DNA of 64,000 nucleotides from Nisaea nitritireducens. GTDB lineage: Bacteria > Pseudomonadota > Alphaproteobacteria > Thalassobaculales > Thalassobaculaceae. The DNA lies in assembly GCF_014904795.1 (NCBI RefSeq), contig NZ_JACZFS010000064.1, forward strand, positions 1-64,000, in the 5' to 3' direction. Positions 14,474 to 23,082 of the stretch are shown here, piece after piece. Every line of letters begins with the position of its first letter. The first letter of the stretch is position 1. Below the pieces are notes generated by a model, which saw only the letters and a list, made by a program, of their open reading frames with translations, made no database searches and had not been told where the DNA came from. The position numbers were made by a program, and so were the translations under genes.

Positions 14474-17194
14474 ATGCATCGGGCTTTCAATCGGAAATCA
14501 GGCAGGCGCTTTTGCGTTTGGTTGCCGGCTGCGGTGGGTGCCATTTTCGCGCTTCATGGGGGCGTTCTCTGGTGGTTTTCGGATCAGGCAATCTCCAGCC
14601 CGTTCTGGGTTGTCGAGCAGGCAATCGTGGTCACCTTCATCACCGCATTGTCGGCTTATTATTTCCTGCATCTGAGACCGGGAGCTCCTGCTGATACCTC
14701 CGAGCCGGCGGCGGCGAACTCGTTGCCGGATATCACAGCGTGGAGCCATGCGGAGCGGTTCGGGCAGATCGGATACTGGTATTGGACGCTTGATGGCGAC
14801 GAGATTTTCTGGTCGGACGGAGCGTATCGCATTCTTGGTCTGGACCAGGCCGGCAAAACACCGAACTGGGGCTCTTTTTTGCAGAGTGCCCATCCGGACG
14901 AACGTGATGAAATAGACCGCTGGTTTCGCCGTGTCTGGAAGATCGATGCCGAGAGCGCTACCGAATGCCGCATTCTTCGCCCGGACGGGAGCATTCGCTG
15001 GGTGGAGGCGCGGGTAGGACCCCTGTTCGAGAAAGGCAGGAAGATAGCCGTCTGCGGCACTCTGATGGATGTTACAGATCGGGTTGAGCGTCTTAATGAG
15101 ATCCAGATCCTGAACACTCGCCAGGAAGAACTGGTCGAGCAGAGAACAGCTGAGCTTCGTGATGAAATCTCGAAGCGCAAGGCGATCCAGGCAGAGCTCG
15201 AGTTCAGCGAAGCGCAGCACCGCAATACCATTGACAGCGCGGCCGATGCGATCGTCAGCGTCGACACGGATGGCCGGATTATGTCGGCGAACCGTGCCGT
15301 GGAAACGATATTCGGGTTCTGTCTTAAAAATCTTATCGGCCAACCGGTTACGGTCCTCATGGACGCGAGCATGGCGGATGTCCACCAATCCTGGGTCCTG
15401 CGCTTTCTCGAGACCGGCGAGAGCTCGATCATCGGACGCACATCCGAGCTGGAAGGACGGCATGCGGACGGAACTCTCTTTCCGATCGAGCTTTCTGTGA
15501 GTGAAGTCAAGACCGCCGGAAGCCGTTCCTTCACTGCGATTATCCGGGATGTCACCAAGCGAAAGCTTGCTGAGCGAGAGACCCAACGCAACGCCGAGCG
15601 TTTGCGCGAGATTCTCGAATTCTGCCCGATGGGGGTTTCGATCTTTTCCGCCGATGATTCGCGGCGGCTGTTCGTGAACAACCGGAATATCGAATTGACG
15701 GGGCTCGAGAATCCGGATTCAGGAGCTCCGGCTTTGCTTGGGAGTACTTTCCCGGACGGTGTTTTCCCCGAGGCTTTACAGACCCCGGCGATTGATCAGG
15801 CGGGAGTGTCTCAATTCGAGACCGAGCGGGTCCGGCCCGATGGCTCCCGATGGTGGAGCCTGATTTCGGCCAAGCGGATCGATTTCGAAGATGTCCCCTC
15901 CATCATCGTCTGGCAGTCAGATATTACGGAGCGCAGGGAGTGGGAAAAGAAGCTCCTTGAGAAAGAAGAGTTGCTGCGGTCGATCATCAACAATGCGCCG
16001 GCGGGAATCATCCTGACTGACGAGCACATGAAAATCGTCGTGGTCAATGATCAACTACGGGACATTCTCAATGTACCGCGCGAGATGATGGAAGCGGGCA
16101 AGAATTATGATGACGTCATTCGCTATATGTCCGCGCGAGGAGACTATGGTCCCGACTCTGATCAGTTTCGCGACAATGTTCTGGACACCCTGAAATTCCC
16201 GAACGCGCGGCCCTTCGACTATACCTCTACAGGGGGCAAGGGCTACAGCGTGCGCCGTCACCCCGTCGGGGATGGAAGCGTGGTCACGATTGCCATGGAT
16301 GTGACCGAGCAGAAAGAGTCCGAGGAGCGTTTGCGGCAGGCCCTCTGGGATCTTGAAGTTGCACAGGACGAGCTTGTCCATGCCGAGAAGATGGCGTCTC
16401 TCGGCAGTCTTGTGGCCGGGGTGGCGCACGAGATCAATACGCCGATCGGAACGGCCTTGACCGCGTCGACACATGTTCGCGAGGAGACGATCAAGATCGG
16501 GGCTGCTTTTGGCAGCAATACGGTCAAGCGCTCTCAGCTTGAGGGATATCTTGCGATAGCCGATGAGGGCAGCAGGATTATCGAGACCAACCTGGGGCGG
16601 GCTGCGGAGTTGATCCGAAGCTTCAAGCAGGTTGCCGTCGACCAGTCGAGCGAAGAGCGTCGATCGTTTAACGTCGATTCATACTTGCACGAGATCATTC
16701 AGAGCCTGAAGCCGCAGCTCAGAGCGTACCCGAATGTGGATCTGGTTCTGGAAGCCGATGCGAATGTTGTGATCGACAGTTTTCCGGGGGCGTTTTCCCA
16801 GATCCTCTCGAACTTGCTTGTCAATGCACTGACGCATGCCTTCGGGCAGGAAGGCCAAGAGCAGGAAGGCCAAGAGCAGGAAGGCCAAGAGCAGGAAGGC
16901 CAAGAGCAGGAAGGCCGGGGGCAAGTTCTGATCCGGACGATACTCTTTGGCGATCAGGTCAGGATCAGCTTTGAGGATAACGGACGTGGCATGGATGCAA
17001 AGGTCCGTGAGCGCATTTTCGAGCCGTTCTTCACGACCCGTCGCGGGTCCGGCGGAAGCGGACTCGGAATGCACATTGTTTATAACCTGGTGACGGCCAC
17101 GCTGGCCGGCACCATTCGCTGTTTTAGTAATCCCGGAGACGGAACGCGTTTCGACATAACGCTCCCGATCAAGTCGGAGACTGCCGATGACTGA
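14474..17194 (+). CDS. membrane-anchored multi-PAS sensor histidine kinase
   Basis: A 906-residue kinase. Two N-terminal membrane segments (about 14-35 and 46-66) with almost no periplasmic loop are followed by about four PAS/PAC modules (roughly 95-205, 245-365, 370-490 and 495-610), so sensing is probably cytoplasmic. The HisKA block reads SLVAGVAHEINTPIGTA with phospho-acceptor His652. The ATPase domain has the N box (Asn780-Asn784 in NLLVNAL), DNGRGM at about 835-840 and GGSGLGMHI near 860. Between the N box and the next strand lies a 25-residue Glu/Gln/Gly repeat. The 3' end overlaps the response regulator gene by 8 bases, so the pair is an operon and presumably cognate. Confidence 0.93.
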   Translation: MHRAFNRKSGRRFCVWLPAAVGAIFALHGGVLWWFSDQAISSPFWVVEQAIVVTFITALSAYYFLHLRPGAPADTSEPAAANSLPDITAWSHAERFGQIGYWYWTLDGDEIFWSDGAYRILGLDQAGKTPNWGSFLQSAHPDERDEIDRWFRRVWKIDAESATECRILRPDGSIRWVEARVGPLFEKGRKIAVCGTLMDVTDRVERLNEIQILNTRQEELVEQRTAELRDEISKRKAIQAELEFSEAQHRNTIDSAADAIVSVDTDGRIMSANRAVETIFGFCLKNLIGQPVTVLMDASMADVHQSWVLRFLETGESSIIGRTSELEGRHADGTLFPIELSVSEVKTAGSRSFTAIIRDVTKRKLAERETQRNAERLREILEFCPMGVSIFSADDSRRLFVNNRNIELTGLENPDSGAPALLGSTFPDGVFPEALQTPAIDQAGVSQFETERVRPDGSRWWSLISAKRIDFEDVPSIIVWQSDITERREWEKKLLEKEELLRSIINNAPAGIILTDEHMKIVVVNDQLRDILNVPREMMEAGKNYDDVIRYMSARGDYGPDSDQFRDNVLDTLKFPNARPFDYTSTGGKGYSVRRHPVGDGSVVTIAMDVTEQKESEERLRQALWDLEVAQDELVHAEKMASLGSLVAGVAHEINTPIGTALTASTHVREETIKIGAAFGSNTVKRSQLEGYLAIADEGSRIIETNLGRAAELIRSFKQVAVDQSSEERRSFNVDSYLHEIIQSLKPQLRAYPNVDLVLEADANVVIDSFPGAFSQILSNLLVNALTHAFGQEGQEQEGQEQEGQEQEGQEQEGRGQVLIRTILFGDQVRISFEDNGRGMDAKVRERIFEPFFTTRRGSGGSGLGMHIVYNLVTATLAGTIRCFSNPGDGTRFDITLPIKSETADD
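16846..16920 (+). repeat. 15-bp tandem repeat (five units) inside the kinase ATPase domain
   Basis: The unit gcaggaaggccaaga is repeated four times without a mismatch (16846-16905) and a fifth time with its last four bases changed (16906-16920). Each unit adds five residues (EGQEQ), so gain or loss of units keeps the reading frame. The position corresponds to the loop just after the N-box helix of the HATPase fold, not to a linker between domains. Confidence 0.95.
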
Positions 17195-18770
17195 TGACGA
17201 CGATCTCATTTTCGCCGCAGAAGATCTGGACGAAGCCGCCCAGGAGGGACCTCAAGCCGCACAGTCCAAATGGAAAATCGTCATTATCGACGACGACCCG
17301 GGAATGCACGATGTCACCAAGCTGACGTTGGCGGGTTTCGAGTTCGCGGGCAAAGGGCTGAGTTTTATCAGCTGCTATTCCGGAGCGGAGGCAAAAGACG
17401 TTCTGGTTGATCATCCGGACGCGGCACTGATCTTGCTGGACGTGGTCATGGAGACCGACGATGCGGGCCTGCAGGTGGCGCAATATATCCGTGAAGACAT
17501 GAATAACTGGCGCTCGCGCATTGTGCTCCGGACCGGCCAGCCCGGCCAGGCGCCGGAACGGAAGGTCATCGCCGATTACGATATCAACGATTACAAAGAG
17601 AAGACCGACCTCACCGCGACGAAGCTGTTTACCCTGCTGTGCAGCTCGCTCAGGTCCTATCGGGACATTGTGACGATCGAGCAGAACAAGCGCGGTCTGG
17701 AGCGGGTGATTGAAGCCTCGGCCAATGTGTTCGAGCTCAAATCGATGAACAAGTTCGCCGAAGGTGCGCTTGAGCAGCTCACCGCGCTTCTCCATCTCGA
17801 TCCAAGTGCTGTCTATCTGCACAAAGGCGTGACCGCGCATGGTGGTCTTGCCGCCTCCTTCGCCGGAGACAAACTTCGTATTCTCGCCGCGACCGGCGCA
17901 TTTGGTGGCTATGCGGGAGACGATGCGAACCACGTCCTGCCCGCCGATGTCGTTGGCCGGCTGGAGGGTGCGATCAAGAGCCGGTCGAGCCATTATGGCG
18001 ATGGCGATTTCGTCGGGTTTTTCGAAGACCGCCACGGTTCCGTGAACCTGACCTATATGTCCGGTGTCGGTTCGATCAGCGCTGTGGACCAGCGCCTTCT
18101 GGAGCTGTTCATTCAGAATGTTTCCATCGCTTTCGAGAATGCGCAGTTGCATGAGGACGTCGCCAGTACCCAGCGCGAGATCGTCTACATGCTGGGTGAA
18201 GCGGTGGAGACCCGGTCACAGGAAACCGGAAACCACGTAAAGCGGGTGGCCGAAATCAGCCGCATTCTTGCCGTCGCCTACGGGCTTCCGGAAGAAGAGG
18301 TCGAACTGATCAAGCTGGCCTCGCCGTTACATGACATCGGCAAGATCGGTGTTCCGGATGCGGTCCTGAACAAGCCCGGTAAACTCGACTCCGAGGAGTG
18401 GGAGATCATGAAATCCCACGCGGCGCTCGGGCACAGGATGCTTGCCGGGTCGAACCGGAAAATTCTGAAGGCGGCCTCGACCATCGCCCTTGAGCACCAT
18501 GAGAAATGGGATGGGTCCGGTTATCCTCACGGGAAGAAGGGCGACGATATTCACATCTATGGTCGGCTGACGGCGATAGCGGATGTGTTCGACGCTCTCG
18601 GCAGCGACCGTTGCTATAAGAAGGCATGGCCGCTTGATCGGATCGTGAGCCTCATGGAAGAAGAACGCGGCCGCCATTTCGATCCCCAGGGCGTGGACTT
18701 GTTCATGGCGAATTTCGATGAAATTGTAGCCGTGAGGGATCGCTTTTCAGATACGTCTACGTCCGATTAG
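17187..18770 (+). CDS. response regulator with DUF3369 and HD-GYP domains
   Basis: A 527-residue cytoplasmic protein. The receiver domain (30-150) has the acidic cluster IIDDDPGMH and phospho-acceptor Asp85 in LILLDVVME. The central region (about 170-330) matches the DUF3369 GAF-like module that is habitually found between REC and HD-GYP. The C-terminal HD-GYP domain shows His382-Asp383 in HDIGKIGVPD, EHHEKWDGSGYP (Gly445-Tyr446-Pro447) and RLTAIADVFDAL, all consistent with an active cyclic-di-GMP phosphodiesterase. It is translationally coupled to the PAS kinase, so phosphorylation by that kinase likely controls c-di-GMP turnover (inference from linkage). Confidence 0.93.
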   Translation: MTDDDDLIFAAEDLDEAAQEGPQAAQSKWKIVIIDDDPGMHDVTKLTLAGFEFAGKGLSFISCYSGAEAKDVLVDHPDAALILLDVVMETDDAGLQVAQYIREDMNNWRSRIVLRTGQPGQAPERKVIADYDINDYKEKTDLTATKLFTLLCSSLRSYRDIVTIEQNKRGLERVIEASANVFELKSMNKFAEGALEQLTALLHLDPSAVYLHKGVTAHGGLAASFAGDKLRILAATGAFGGYAGDDANHVLPADVVGRLEGAIKSRSSHYGDGDFVGFFEDRHGSVNLTYMSGVGSISAVDQRLLELFIQNVSIAFENAQLHEDVASTQREIVYMLGEAVETRSQETGNHVKRVAEISRILAVAYGLPEEEVELIKLASPLHDIGKIGVPDAVLNKPGKLDSEEWEIMKSHAALGHRMLAGSNRKILKAASTIALEHHEKWDGSGYPHGKKGDDIHIYGRLTAIADVFDALGSDRCYKKAWPLDRIVSLMEEERGRHFDPQGVDLFMANFDEIVAVRDRFSDTSTSD

Positions 18771-19194
18771 CCCTGCTCGACGGATCCCCGATACCGCAAC
18801 CGATATCAGCTTGTGGAGGTATGGCTGCGGGAGTCGCCCAGCCCCAGGCTTCTTCAGGCGTCCGGCAAATATAGTATTGCCAGCCGGCATCGGCCATTAG
18901 CGGTTTGAATTCCTCCAGAATGGGGAGAATTTTGGGGTCGTTGGAGATTGCCGCAACGCGCAGTCTGGGATTGGAGCTCGCAGCGGGGAGGTGCATCTTC
19001 CCGGTCAGTGCGGCATCGTCTCGATTGAAGCTGGTGCTTGATATGTCCCGGAGATCGTCGACCATATAGCGGAATTTGTCCCACTTCGGATGGCCCCATA
19101 TCTCTCCGTTGGCCTGGAACACGTCGACGTAATCAATATGGCCTGAAAAGACACGATGAACTCCGGACTCCGTGTAGTTGATGACTATCGGCAT
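18757..19194 (-). CDS. conserved hypothetical protein, SpoIIAA/STAS-like
   Basis: A 145-residue acidic, soluble protein. The arrangement (beta strand IVINYTESGVHRVFSGHI, then KWDKFRYMVDDLRDI, then RVAAISNDPKILPILEEF) resembles SpoIIAA-like/STAS-fold proteins of unknown role, but I do not recognise a specific family. Its 3' end overlaps the convergent HD-GYP gene by 14 bases. The start at 19194 is the only ATG giving a full first strand. The C-terminal 20 residues are low in structure. No function is assigned. Confidence 0.6.
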   Translation of the reverse strand: MPIVINYTESGVHRVFSGHIDYVDVFQANGEIWGHPKWDKFRYMVDDLRDISSTSFNRDDAALTGKMHLPAASSNPRLRVAAISNDPKILPILEEFKPLMADAGWQYYICRTPEEAWGWATPAAIPPQADIGCGIGDPSSRANRT

Positions 19195-19365
19195 CGCGCT
19201 CTCCCGCGCCTTGCGCGCGAAATAAAAACTGCATCACGCCCCAACGCATGCATCTTCAACCGGTCAAATTCAGTGTCTCGAAAAATTCTTTGTTATGCAA
19301 ATCTCGCGGACGGCACACTCCGGGTACCTCCGTCTCAGTCAACACCGTAACAGGAACCGTTTCCA

Positions 19366-20199
19366 ATGAATGATGCCGCTGCCACCCTCTTGCCGACCCT
19401 TGGTGCGGCCATGCCCGCCCGTATGCTCGAGCGCTACCGGGACTGGTTGATCGACGGCCAGCGCGACCTGGAAATCCAGGATTTCTTCAAGGCCGAGGTT
19501 TTGAACGGCGACTGGAAGCCGCTGGCGGCGGATATCAGGAAGCAGCTGTCCGGGCATGAGGGACGGCTTGGCATTCACGGCCCGTTCTGGGGCTTTACCA
19601 TCGATACGATGGACCCGGATGTCCGCGATGTCGTGAAAAAGCGGATGATGCAGGGCCTCGATGCCTGCGAGGAAATCGGCGCGACGCAGATGGTCGTGCA
19701 CAGCCCGTTCACCACCTGGGACTATAACAATTTCGACAACAAGTCCGGCAGCATGGAAGACGCGATCGGACGGGTGCATGCCACGCTGGGCGAAGCGGTG
19801 AAGCGGGCCGAGGCGATCGGCGTGACGCTGGTGATCGAGAATATCGAGGATATCGATCCTCGCTGGCGCGTCCGGCTGGCCGAGTCTTTCGAAAGCGAGC
19901 GGGTCCGCGTCTCCATCGACACCGGGCACGCGCATTATGCTCACGGCTCGACCGGTGCGCCGCCAGTCGACTATTACGTCGTTGCCGCTGGCAACATGCT
20001 GGAGCATGTGCACCTGCAGGATGCGGATGGCTACGCCGACCGGCACTGGGTAATGGGTGAGGGAACGATCCGCTGGGCCTCGGTTTTCCGGGCACTCTCT
20101 CAGCTGACCTCCAATCCTCGCCTTATCCTGGAGTTGAGGGATCACACGCGCATCTTCGAAGCGGCAGATTATTTGGTGAAAGCCGGTCTGGCGCGCTGA
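19366..20199 (+). CDS. sugar phosphate isomerase/epimerase-like TIM-barrel protein
   Basis: A 277-residue protein of the xylose-isomerase-like/AP-endonuclease-2 TIM-barrel superfamily. Metal-ligand-type motifs are seen in order: HGPFWGFTIDTMD, MVVHSPFTTWD, LVIENIEDIDP (Glu), VSIDTGHAHYAHG (Asp and His), EHVHLQDADGYADRHWVMGEGTI split over the last barrel strands (His, Asp, Arg), and LILELRD. These fit divalent-metal-dependent isomerases or epimerases. The substrate is unknown; an endonuclease role seems less likely because the DNA-binding residues of Nfo are not apparent. AGGAA lies 9 bases before the ATG. The carbonic anhydrase gene follows 70 bases downstream. Confidence 0.8.
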   Translation: MNDAAATLLPTLGAAMPARMLERYRDWLIDGQRDLEIQDFFKAEVLNGDWKPLAADIRKQLSGHEGRLGIHGPFWGFTIDTMDPDVRDVVKKRMMQGLDACEEIGATQMVVHSPFTTWDYNNFDNKSGSMEDAIGRVHATLGEAVKRAEAIGVTLVIENIEDIDPRWRVRLAESFESERVRVSIDTGHAHYAHGSTGAPPVDYYVVAAGNMLEHVHLQDADGYADRHWVMGEGTIRWASVFRALSQLTSNPRLILELRDHTRIFEAADYLVKAGLAR

Positions 20200-20236
20200 T
20201 CCGGGCAGTTTTTCTTTCGCAAAGCGGTATCAGCGC
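20193..20236 (+). repeat. inverted repeat spanning the isomerase stop codon
   Basis: GCGCTGAT at 20193-20200 is exactly complementary to ATCAGCGC at 20229-20236, with CCG/CGG just inside allowing further pairing. The left arm contains the stop codon of the isomerase gene. It could be a terminator-like or attenuating structure, although the T-run (20210-20214) is inside the loop instead of after the stem. Confidence 0.5.
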
Positions 20237-20240
20237 TTAT

Positions 20241-20271
20241 ATCCATCCAACTTGTCTTTGGAGGGATGGAT
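20241..20271 (+). promoter_or_regulatory. inverted repeat covering the carbonic anhydrase ribosome-binding site and start
   Basis: ATCCATCC at 20241-20248 is exactly complementary to GGATGGAT at 20264-20271. The right arm lies between the GGAGGG Shine-Dalgarno and the ATG at 20270, including its first two bases. If the stem forms in the mRNA it would hinder initiation, so this is a candidate translational control element. Function is inferred from position only. Confidence 0.5.
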
Positions 20272-20929
20272 GGCATCGATTCCGGATTTGTCAGGCTTGC
20301 TGCAGCACAATGTGGAGTGGGCCGAAGGAAAACTGCGTGAAGACCCGCACTATTTTGAGCGCCTGTCCGGATTGCAGACCCCGGATTATCTCTGGATTGG
20401 CTGTTCGGACAGCCGGGTTCCGGCGAATGTCATCACCGGGCTCGCACCCGGCGAGGTCTTCGTGCATCGCAATGTCGCGAACCTGGTTCATCCCGGTGAC
20501 CTGAACCTTCTGTCGGTGCTGGAATTCGCCATCGGCGTGCTGCACGTCAAGCATGTGATCGTTTGCGGCCACTATGGCTGTGGTGGCGTTCATGCGGCGG
20601 TGGACGGCAATGCGCATGGCATCGTCGATCACTGGCTCCAGCCGATCCGCGATGTCGCCGAGCGCTACGAGGACGAGCTTCACAGCTGCTCCGGAGACGA
20701 TGCCCGGCACAACAGGCTCTGCGAGCTGAATGTCAGGGCGCAAGTGCAAACACTCGCCCGCACACCGATCGTCGGGGCGACCTGGGAAGCAGGCACGCCG
20801 TTGCATCTGCATGGCTGGGCCTATGGCCTCGGCGATGGCCGGATCCGGGATCTGAAATGCACCGTCAGTGGACCCGAAGGGCTGATTTCCCGTAAGGCGG
20901 CGCAGATCAGTACGGATAGCGGAGCCTAG
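20270..20929 (+). CDS. can: beta-class carbonic anhydrase
   Basis: A 219-residue zinc enzyme interconverting CO2 and bicarbonate. The zinc ligands and catalytic dyad are all present: Cys45-x-Asp47-x-Arg49 in GCSDSRVP and His101-x2-Cys104 in VCGHYGCGG. NLVHPGDLNLLSVLEFA is the usual connecting helix. The ATG at 20270 was chosen over an in-frame TTG at 20252 because GGAGG is ideally spaced to it. The gene lies behind two consecutive inverted repeats, and its last 4 bases overlap the convergent methyltransferase gene. Cytoplasmic, with no signal peptide. Confidence 0.95.
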   Translation: MASIPDLSGLLQHNVEWAEGKLREDPHYFERLSGLQTPDYLWIGCSDSRVPANVITGLAPGEVFVHRNVANLVHPGDLNLLSVLEFAIGVLHVKHVIVCGHYGCGGVHAAVDGNAHGIVDHWLQPIRDVAERYEDELHSCSGDDARHNRLCELNVRAQVQTLARTPIVGATWEAGTPLHLHGWAYGLGDGRIRDLKCTVSGPEGLISRKAAQISTDSGA

Positions 20930-21852
20930 GGCTTCTTGCGGCCCGGAGCCGCGATGTCACCGGTTGGCCGTTCCGTCGCTTCCAGCGCGTCGGCAAGCCG
21001 GTGCGCGGCGCTGCCGGGCCTGAGCGGCTTCTGCTGCGAGGCATGCGGCGCCCAGCCCGTCAGGTAGAGGATCTGGAAACTTGCGGCGATCCGGCCGTCG
21101 GCTGTGCCGTGGCGCTGCTGGTAGATTTCGGCCGCGCGCAGGAACACGCTTTTCGGCGTGGCGCTCTTGCGCCGGGCTGCCACGGCGTTGCCTTCGCCCA
21201 TGCCGCGAAGCTCTCTCATCAGCAGGAACGCGTTCTCGTAGGTCACCGTCAGCAGATCACTGTCGACAACCGGCAGCGCGAACCCGGCGCGCTGCATCAG
21301 ACCGGCGGCATCCTGCAACTCGGCGAAGGGCGAAACCCTTGGGCCGGCTCCGCCGAGCACGTCACTTTCCGCTTCCGTCAACACGGCACGCAGCTCGTGC
21401 AGGGTCTCGCCGCCCAGCATGGCGCCGAGGAACAGGCCATCCGGCTTCAGGCATTGCCGGGCCTGCACGAGCGCACCCGGCAGGTCGTTAACCCAATGCA
21501 GCGACAGCACGCTGACCACGGCATCGAAGCTGGCTGGTGCGAAGGGTAGAAGCTCTTCCTCTGCGGCCAGTGCCGGGCCGTGTCGGGAAGCCTCGATTGC
21601 GAATTTTTCCGACGGGTCCATTCCGACGACCCATTCGACACCGAGGCGCGGGTCCAGGCTGTCGCGCAGCAGGCCGCTGTGGCAGCCAAGGTCGAGCAGA
21701 CGCGGGAACTGCCGCTGGATGTCGCCCATGCGGTCCGCGACCCGCTCCGAGATTTCTCTTTTCAGGAAATCATGGTCGGCGAAGCTTGCGGCGGCGCGGT
21801 CCCGGTTGCGGCGGACCTGCTGGCGGTCGAAGACGAGCATCTGATCGGTCAT
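20926..21852 (-). CDS. SAM-dependent methyltransferase-fold protein, BioC/NDUFAF5-like
   Basis: A 308-residue protein. The SAM-binding motif I is LLDLGCHSG (52-60), followed by VGMDPSEKF, LLPFAPASFDAVVSVLSLHWVNDLPG and LKPDGLFLGAMLGGETL. The opening LVFDRQQVRRNRDRAA and this core closely resemble alphaproteobacterial homologues of NDUFAF5, a mitochondrial complex I assembly factor, and the related BioC. Hence it may hydroxylate or methylate a complex I subunit, or act in biotin synthesis; no bio genes are nearby. The start was set at Met 21852 rather than 21870. It is divergent from comF with 97 bases between, a pairing I recall as common in alphaproteobacteria. Confidence 0.82.
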   Translation of the reverse strand: MTDQMLVFDRQQVRRNRDRAAASFADHDFLKREISERVADRMGDIQRQFPRLLDLGCHSGLLRDSLDPRLGVEWVVGMDPSEKFAIEASRHGPALAAEEELLPFAPASFDAVVSVLSLHWVNDLPGALVQARQCLKPDGLFLGAMLGGETLHELRAVLTEAESDVLGGAGPRVSPFAELQDAAGLMQRAGFALPVVDSDLLTVTYENAFLLMRELRGMGEGNAVAARRKSATPKSVFLRAAEIYQQRHGTADGRIAASFQILYLTGWAPHASQQKPLRPGSAAHRLADALEATERPTGDIAAPGRKKP

Positions 21853-21949
21853 GGCGCCGATATAGTCCATCGCGGGCGCCGGGGAAATGTTTCTGGTCCT
21901 CCCATGCCATCAATATCTGGCCGAAAAGGCGGGGGAGCGTGGCGACAGT

Positions 21950-22690
21950 ATGATCGGAAGTCTTGGCAGGCCGGCCTTGCATCTCGGGCGGAGGTTGTTC
22001 GATCTGGTGCTGCCGCCGCGTTGCAAGAAATGCGGCGCGCTTGTGGTCGAGGATGACGGGCTTTGCGCCGAGTGCTGGTCGGCGGTGACGTTCCTCGGGC
22101 CGCCGTGGTGTGACCGCTGCGGGTTGCCATTCGACTACGATGTCGGTGCCGGTGCCCTGTGCGGCGACTGCGTTAGAGGGGCGTCATTGTTTGAACTGGC
22201 CCGGTCGGCGCTGGCTTATGACGATGCCTGCCGGGAGATGATCCTGCGCTTCAAACATGGCGGCGACGAGACGTTGTCCCGACTGTTCGCCCGCTGGATG
22301 GCAATCGCCGGCGCGGAGCTTTTCGCGGAACCGGCCGTGATCGTGCCCGTGCCGCTGCATCCGTGGAGGCGGATCAGGCGGCGGTTTAACCAGTCCGCAT
22401 TGTTGGCGGCGGAGCTTTCGCGTTTGACGGGGCTGGCCGACGATCCGCTGTCGCTCGTCCGGGTGAAGCGCACGCCCAGCCAGGGCGGGCTCGGCAAATC
22501 GGCTCGCACGCTGAATGTGCGCGGGGCTTTCGCGGTCGACCCAGGCCGGCGGGAGCGAATTGTGGGGCGACGCATTATCCTGGTCGACGATGTCTGGACC
22601 TCCGGCGCCACCGCGGAGGCCTGTATCAGAGCCTGCCGGAAGGCGGGTTCGGGGCCCGTCAGTTTGCTCACCGTGGCGCGCGTGATGTAA
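21950..22690 (+). CDS. comF: ComF-family phosphoribosyltransferase-like protein
   Basis: A 246-residue protein. The N-terminus has two Cys4 zinc-binding sets (CKKCG...CAECW near 25-45 and CDRCG...CGDC near 55-78). The PRPP-binding loop IILVDDVWTSGATAEAC lies near the C-terminus, with a VPLHPWRRIRRRFNQS block before it. ComF proteins are linked to DNA uptake in naturally competent bacteria, but in many species the role is unclear. The ATG at 21950 follows GGGGGAG and gives a standard N-terminus; an upstream in-frame ATG at 21887 overlaps the divergent promoter region. The glutaredoxin gene follows about 100 bases later. Confidence 0.88.
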   Translation: MIGSLGRPALHLGRRLFDLVLPPRCKKCGALVVEDDGLCAECWSAVTFLGPPWCDRCGLPFDYDVGAGALCGDCVRGASLFELARSALAYDDACREMILRFKHGGDETLSRLFARWMAIAGAELFAEPAVIVPVPLHPWRRIRRRFNQSALLAAELSRLTGLADDPLSLVRVKRTPSQGGLGKSARTLNVRGAFAVDPGRRERIVGRRIILVDDVWTSGATAEACIRACRKAGSGPVSLLTVARVM

Positions 22691-22791
22691 TCCTTGCCGG
22701 CTGCCGCTTGCGTCTGTTCGCGCGAAATGCTGGATTGAGGGGCTCAGAATGCCCACTTGGATGCGGCAAGCCTTCTCAAGGAGATCACCCG

Positions 22792-23058
22792 ATGGCCGAG
22801 GTCGAAATCTACACGACCATGTTTTGCCCGTTCTGCGTCCGCGCCAAGAAACTGCTGGAATCCAAGGACGTGCCGTTCACCGAAATCGATGTCAGCACCA
22901 GCAGTTCCAAGCGTGCCGCCATGACCGAACGCGCCGACGGGCGCTATACCGTGCCGCAGATTTTCATCGACGGGGTTGGTGTCGGCGGATCGGACGAATT
23001 GGCGGCGCTGGACGCCAGTGGTAAACTCGACGAAATGTTGCAGGCGAAAGCTTCCTAA
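22792..23058 (+). CDS. grxC: glutaredoxin 3
   Basis: An 88-residue dithiol glutaredoxin with the active site Cys12-Pro-Phe-Cys15. TVPQIFIDG with its cis-proline and VGGSDELAAL form the glutathione-binding surface. CPFC differs slightly from the common CPYC, a tolerated variation. It reduces protein disulfides and mixed glutathione disulfides in the cytoplasm using glutathione. AAGGAG lies 8 bases before the ATG. It is followed after 24 bases by a Nit1-like amidase, so the two are likely cotranscribed. Confidence 0.93.
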   Translation: MAEVEIYTTMFCPFCVRAKKLLESKDVPFTEIDVSTSSSKRAAMTERADGRYTVPQIFIDGVGVGGSDELAALDASGKLDEMLQAKAS

Positions 23059-23082
23059 CCGTCCGTTCAGGGGATTTATCCG

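Noticed and set aside
16846-16920. CRISPR array suggested by the tandem repeats
   Set aside because: The units are contiguous with no spacers, only 15 bp long and inside an intact coding region.
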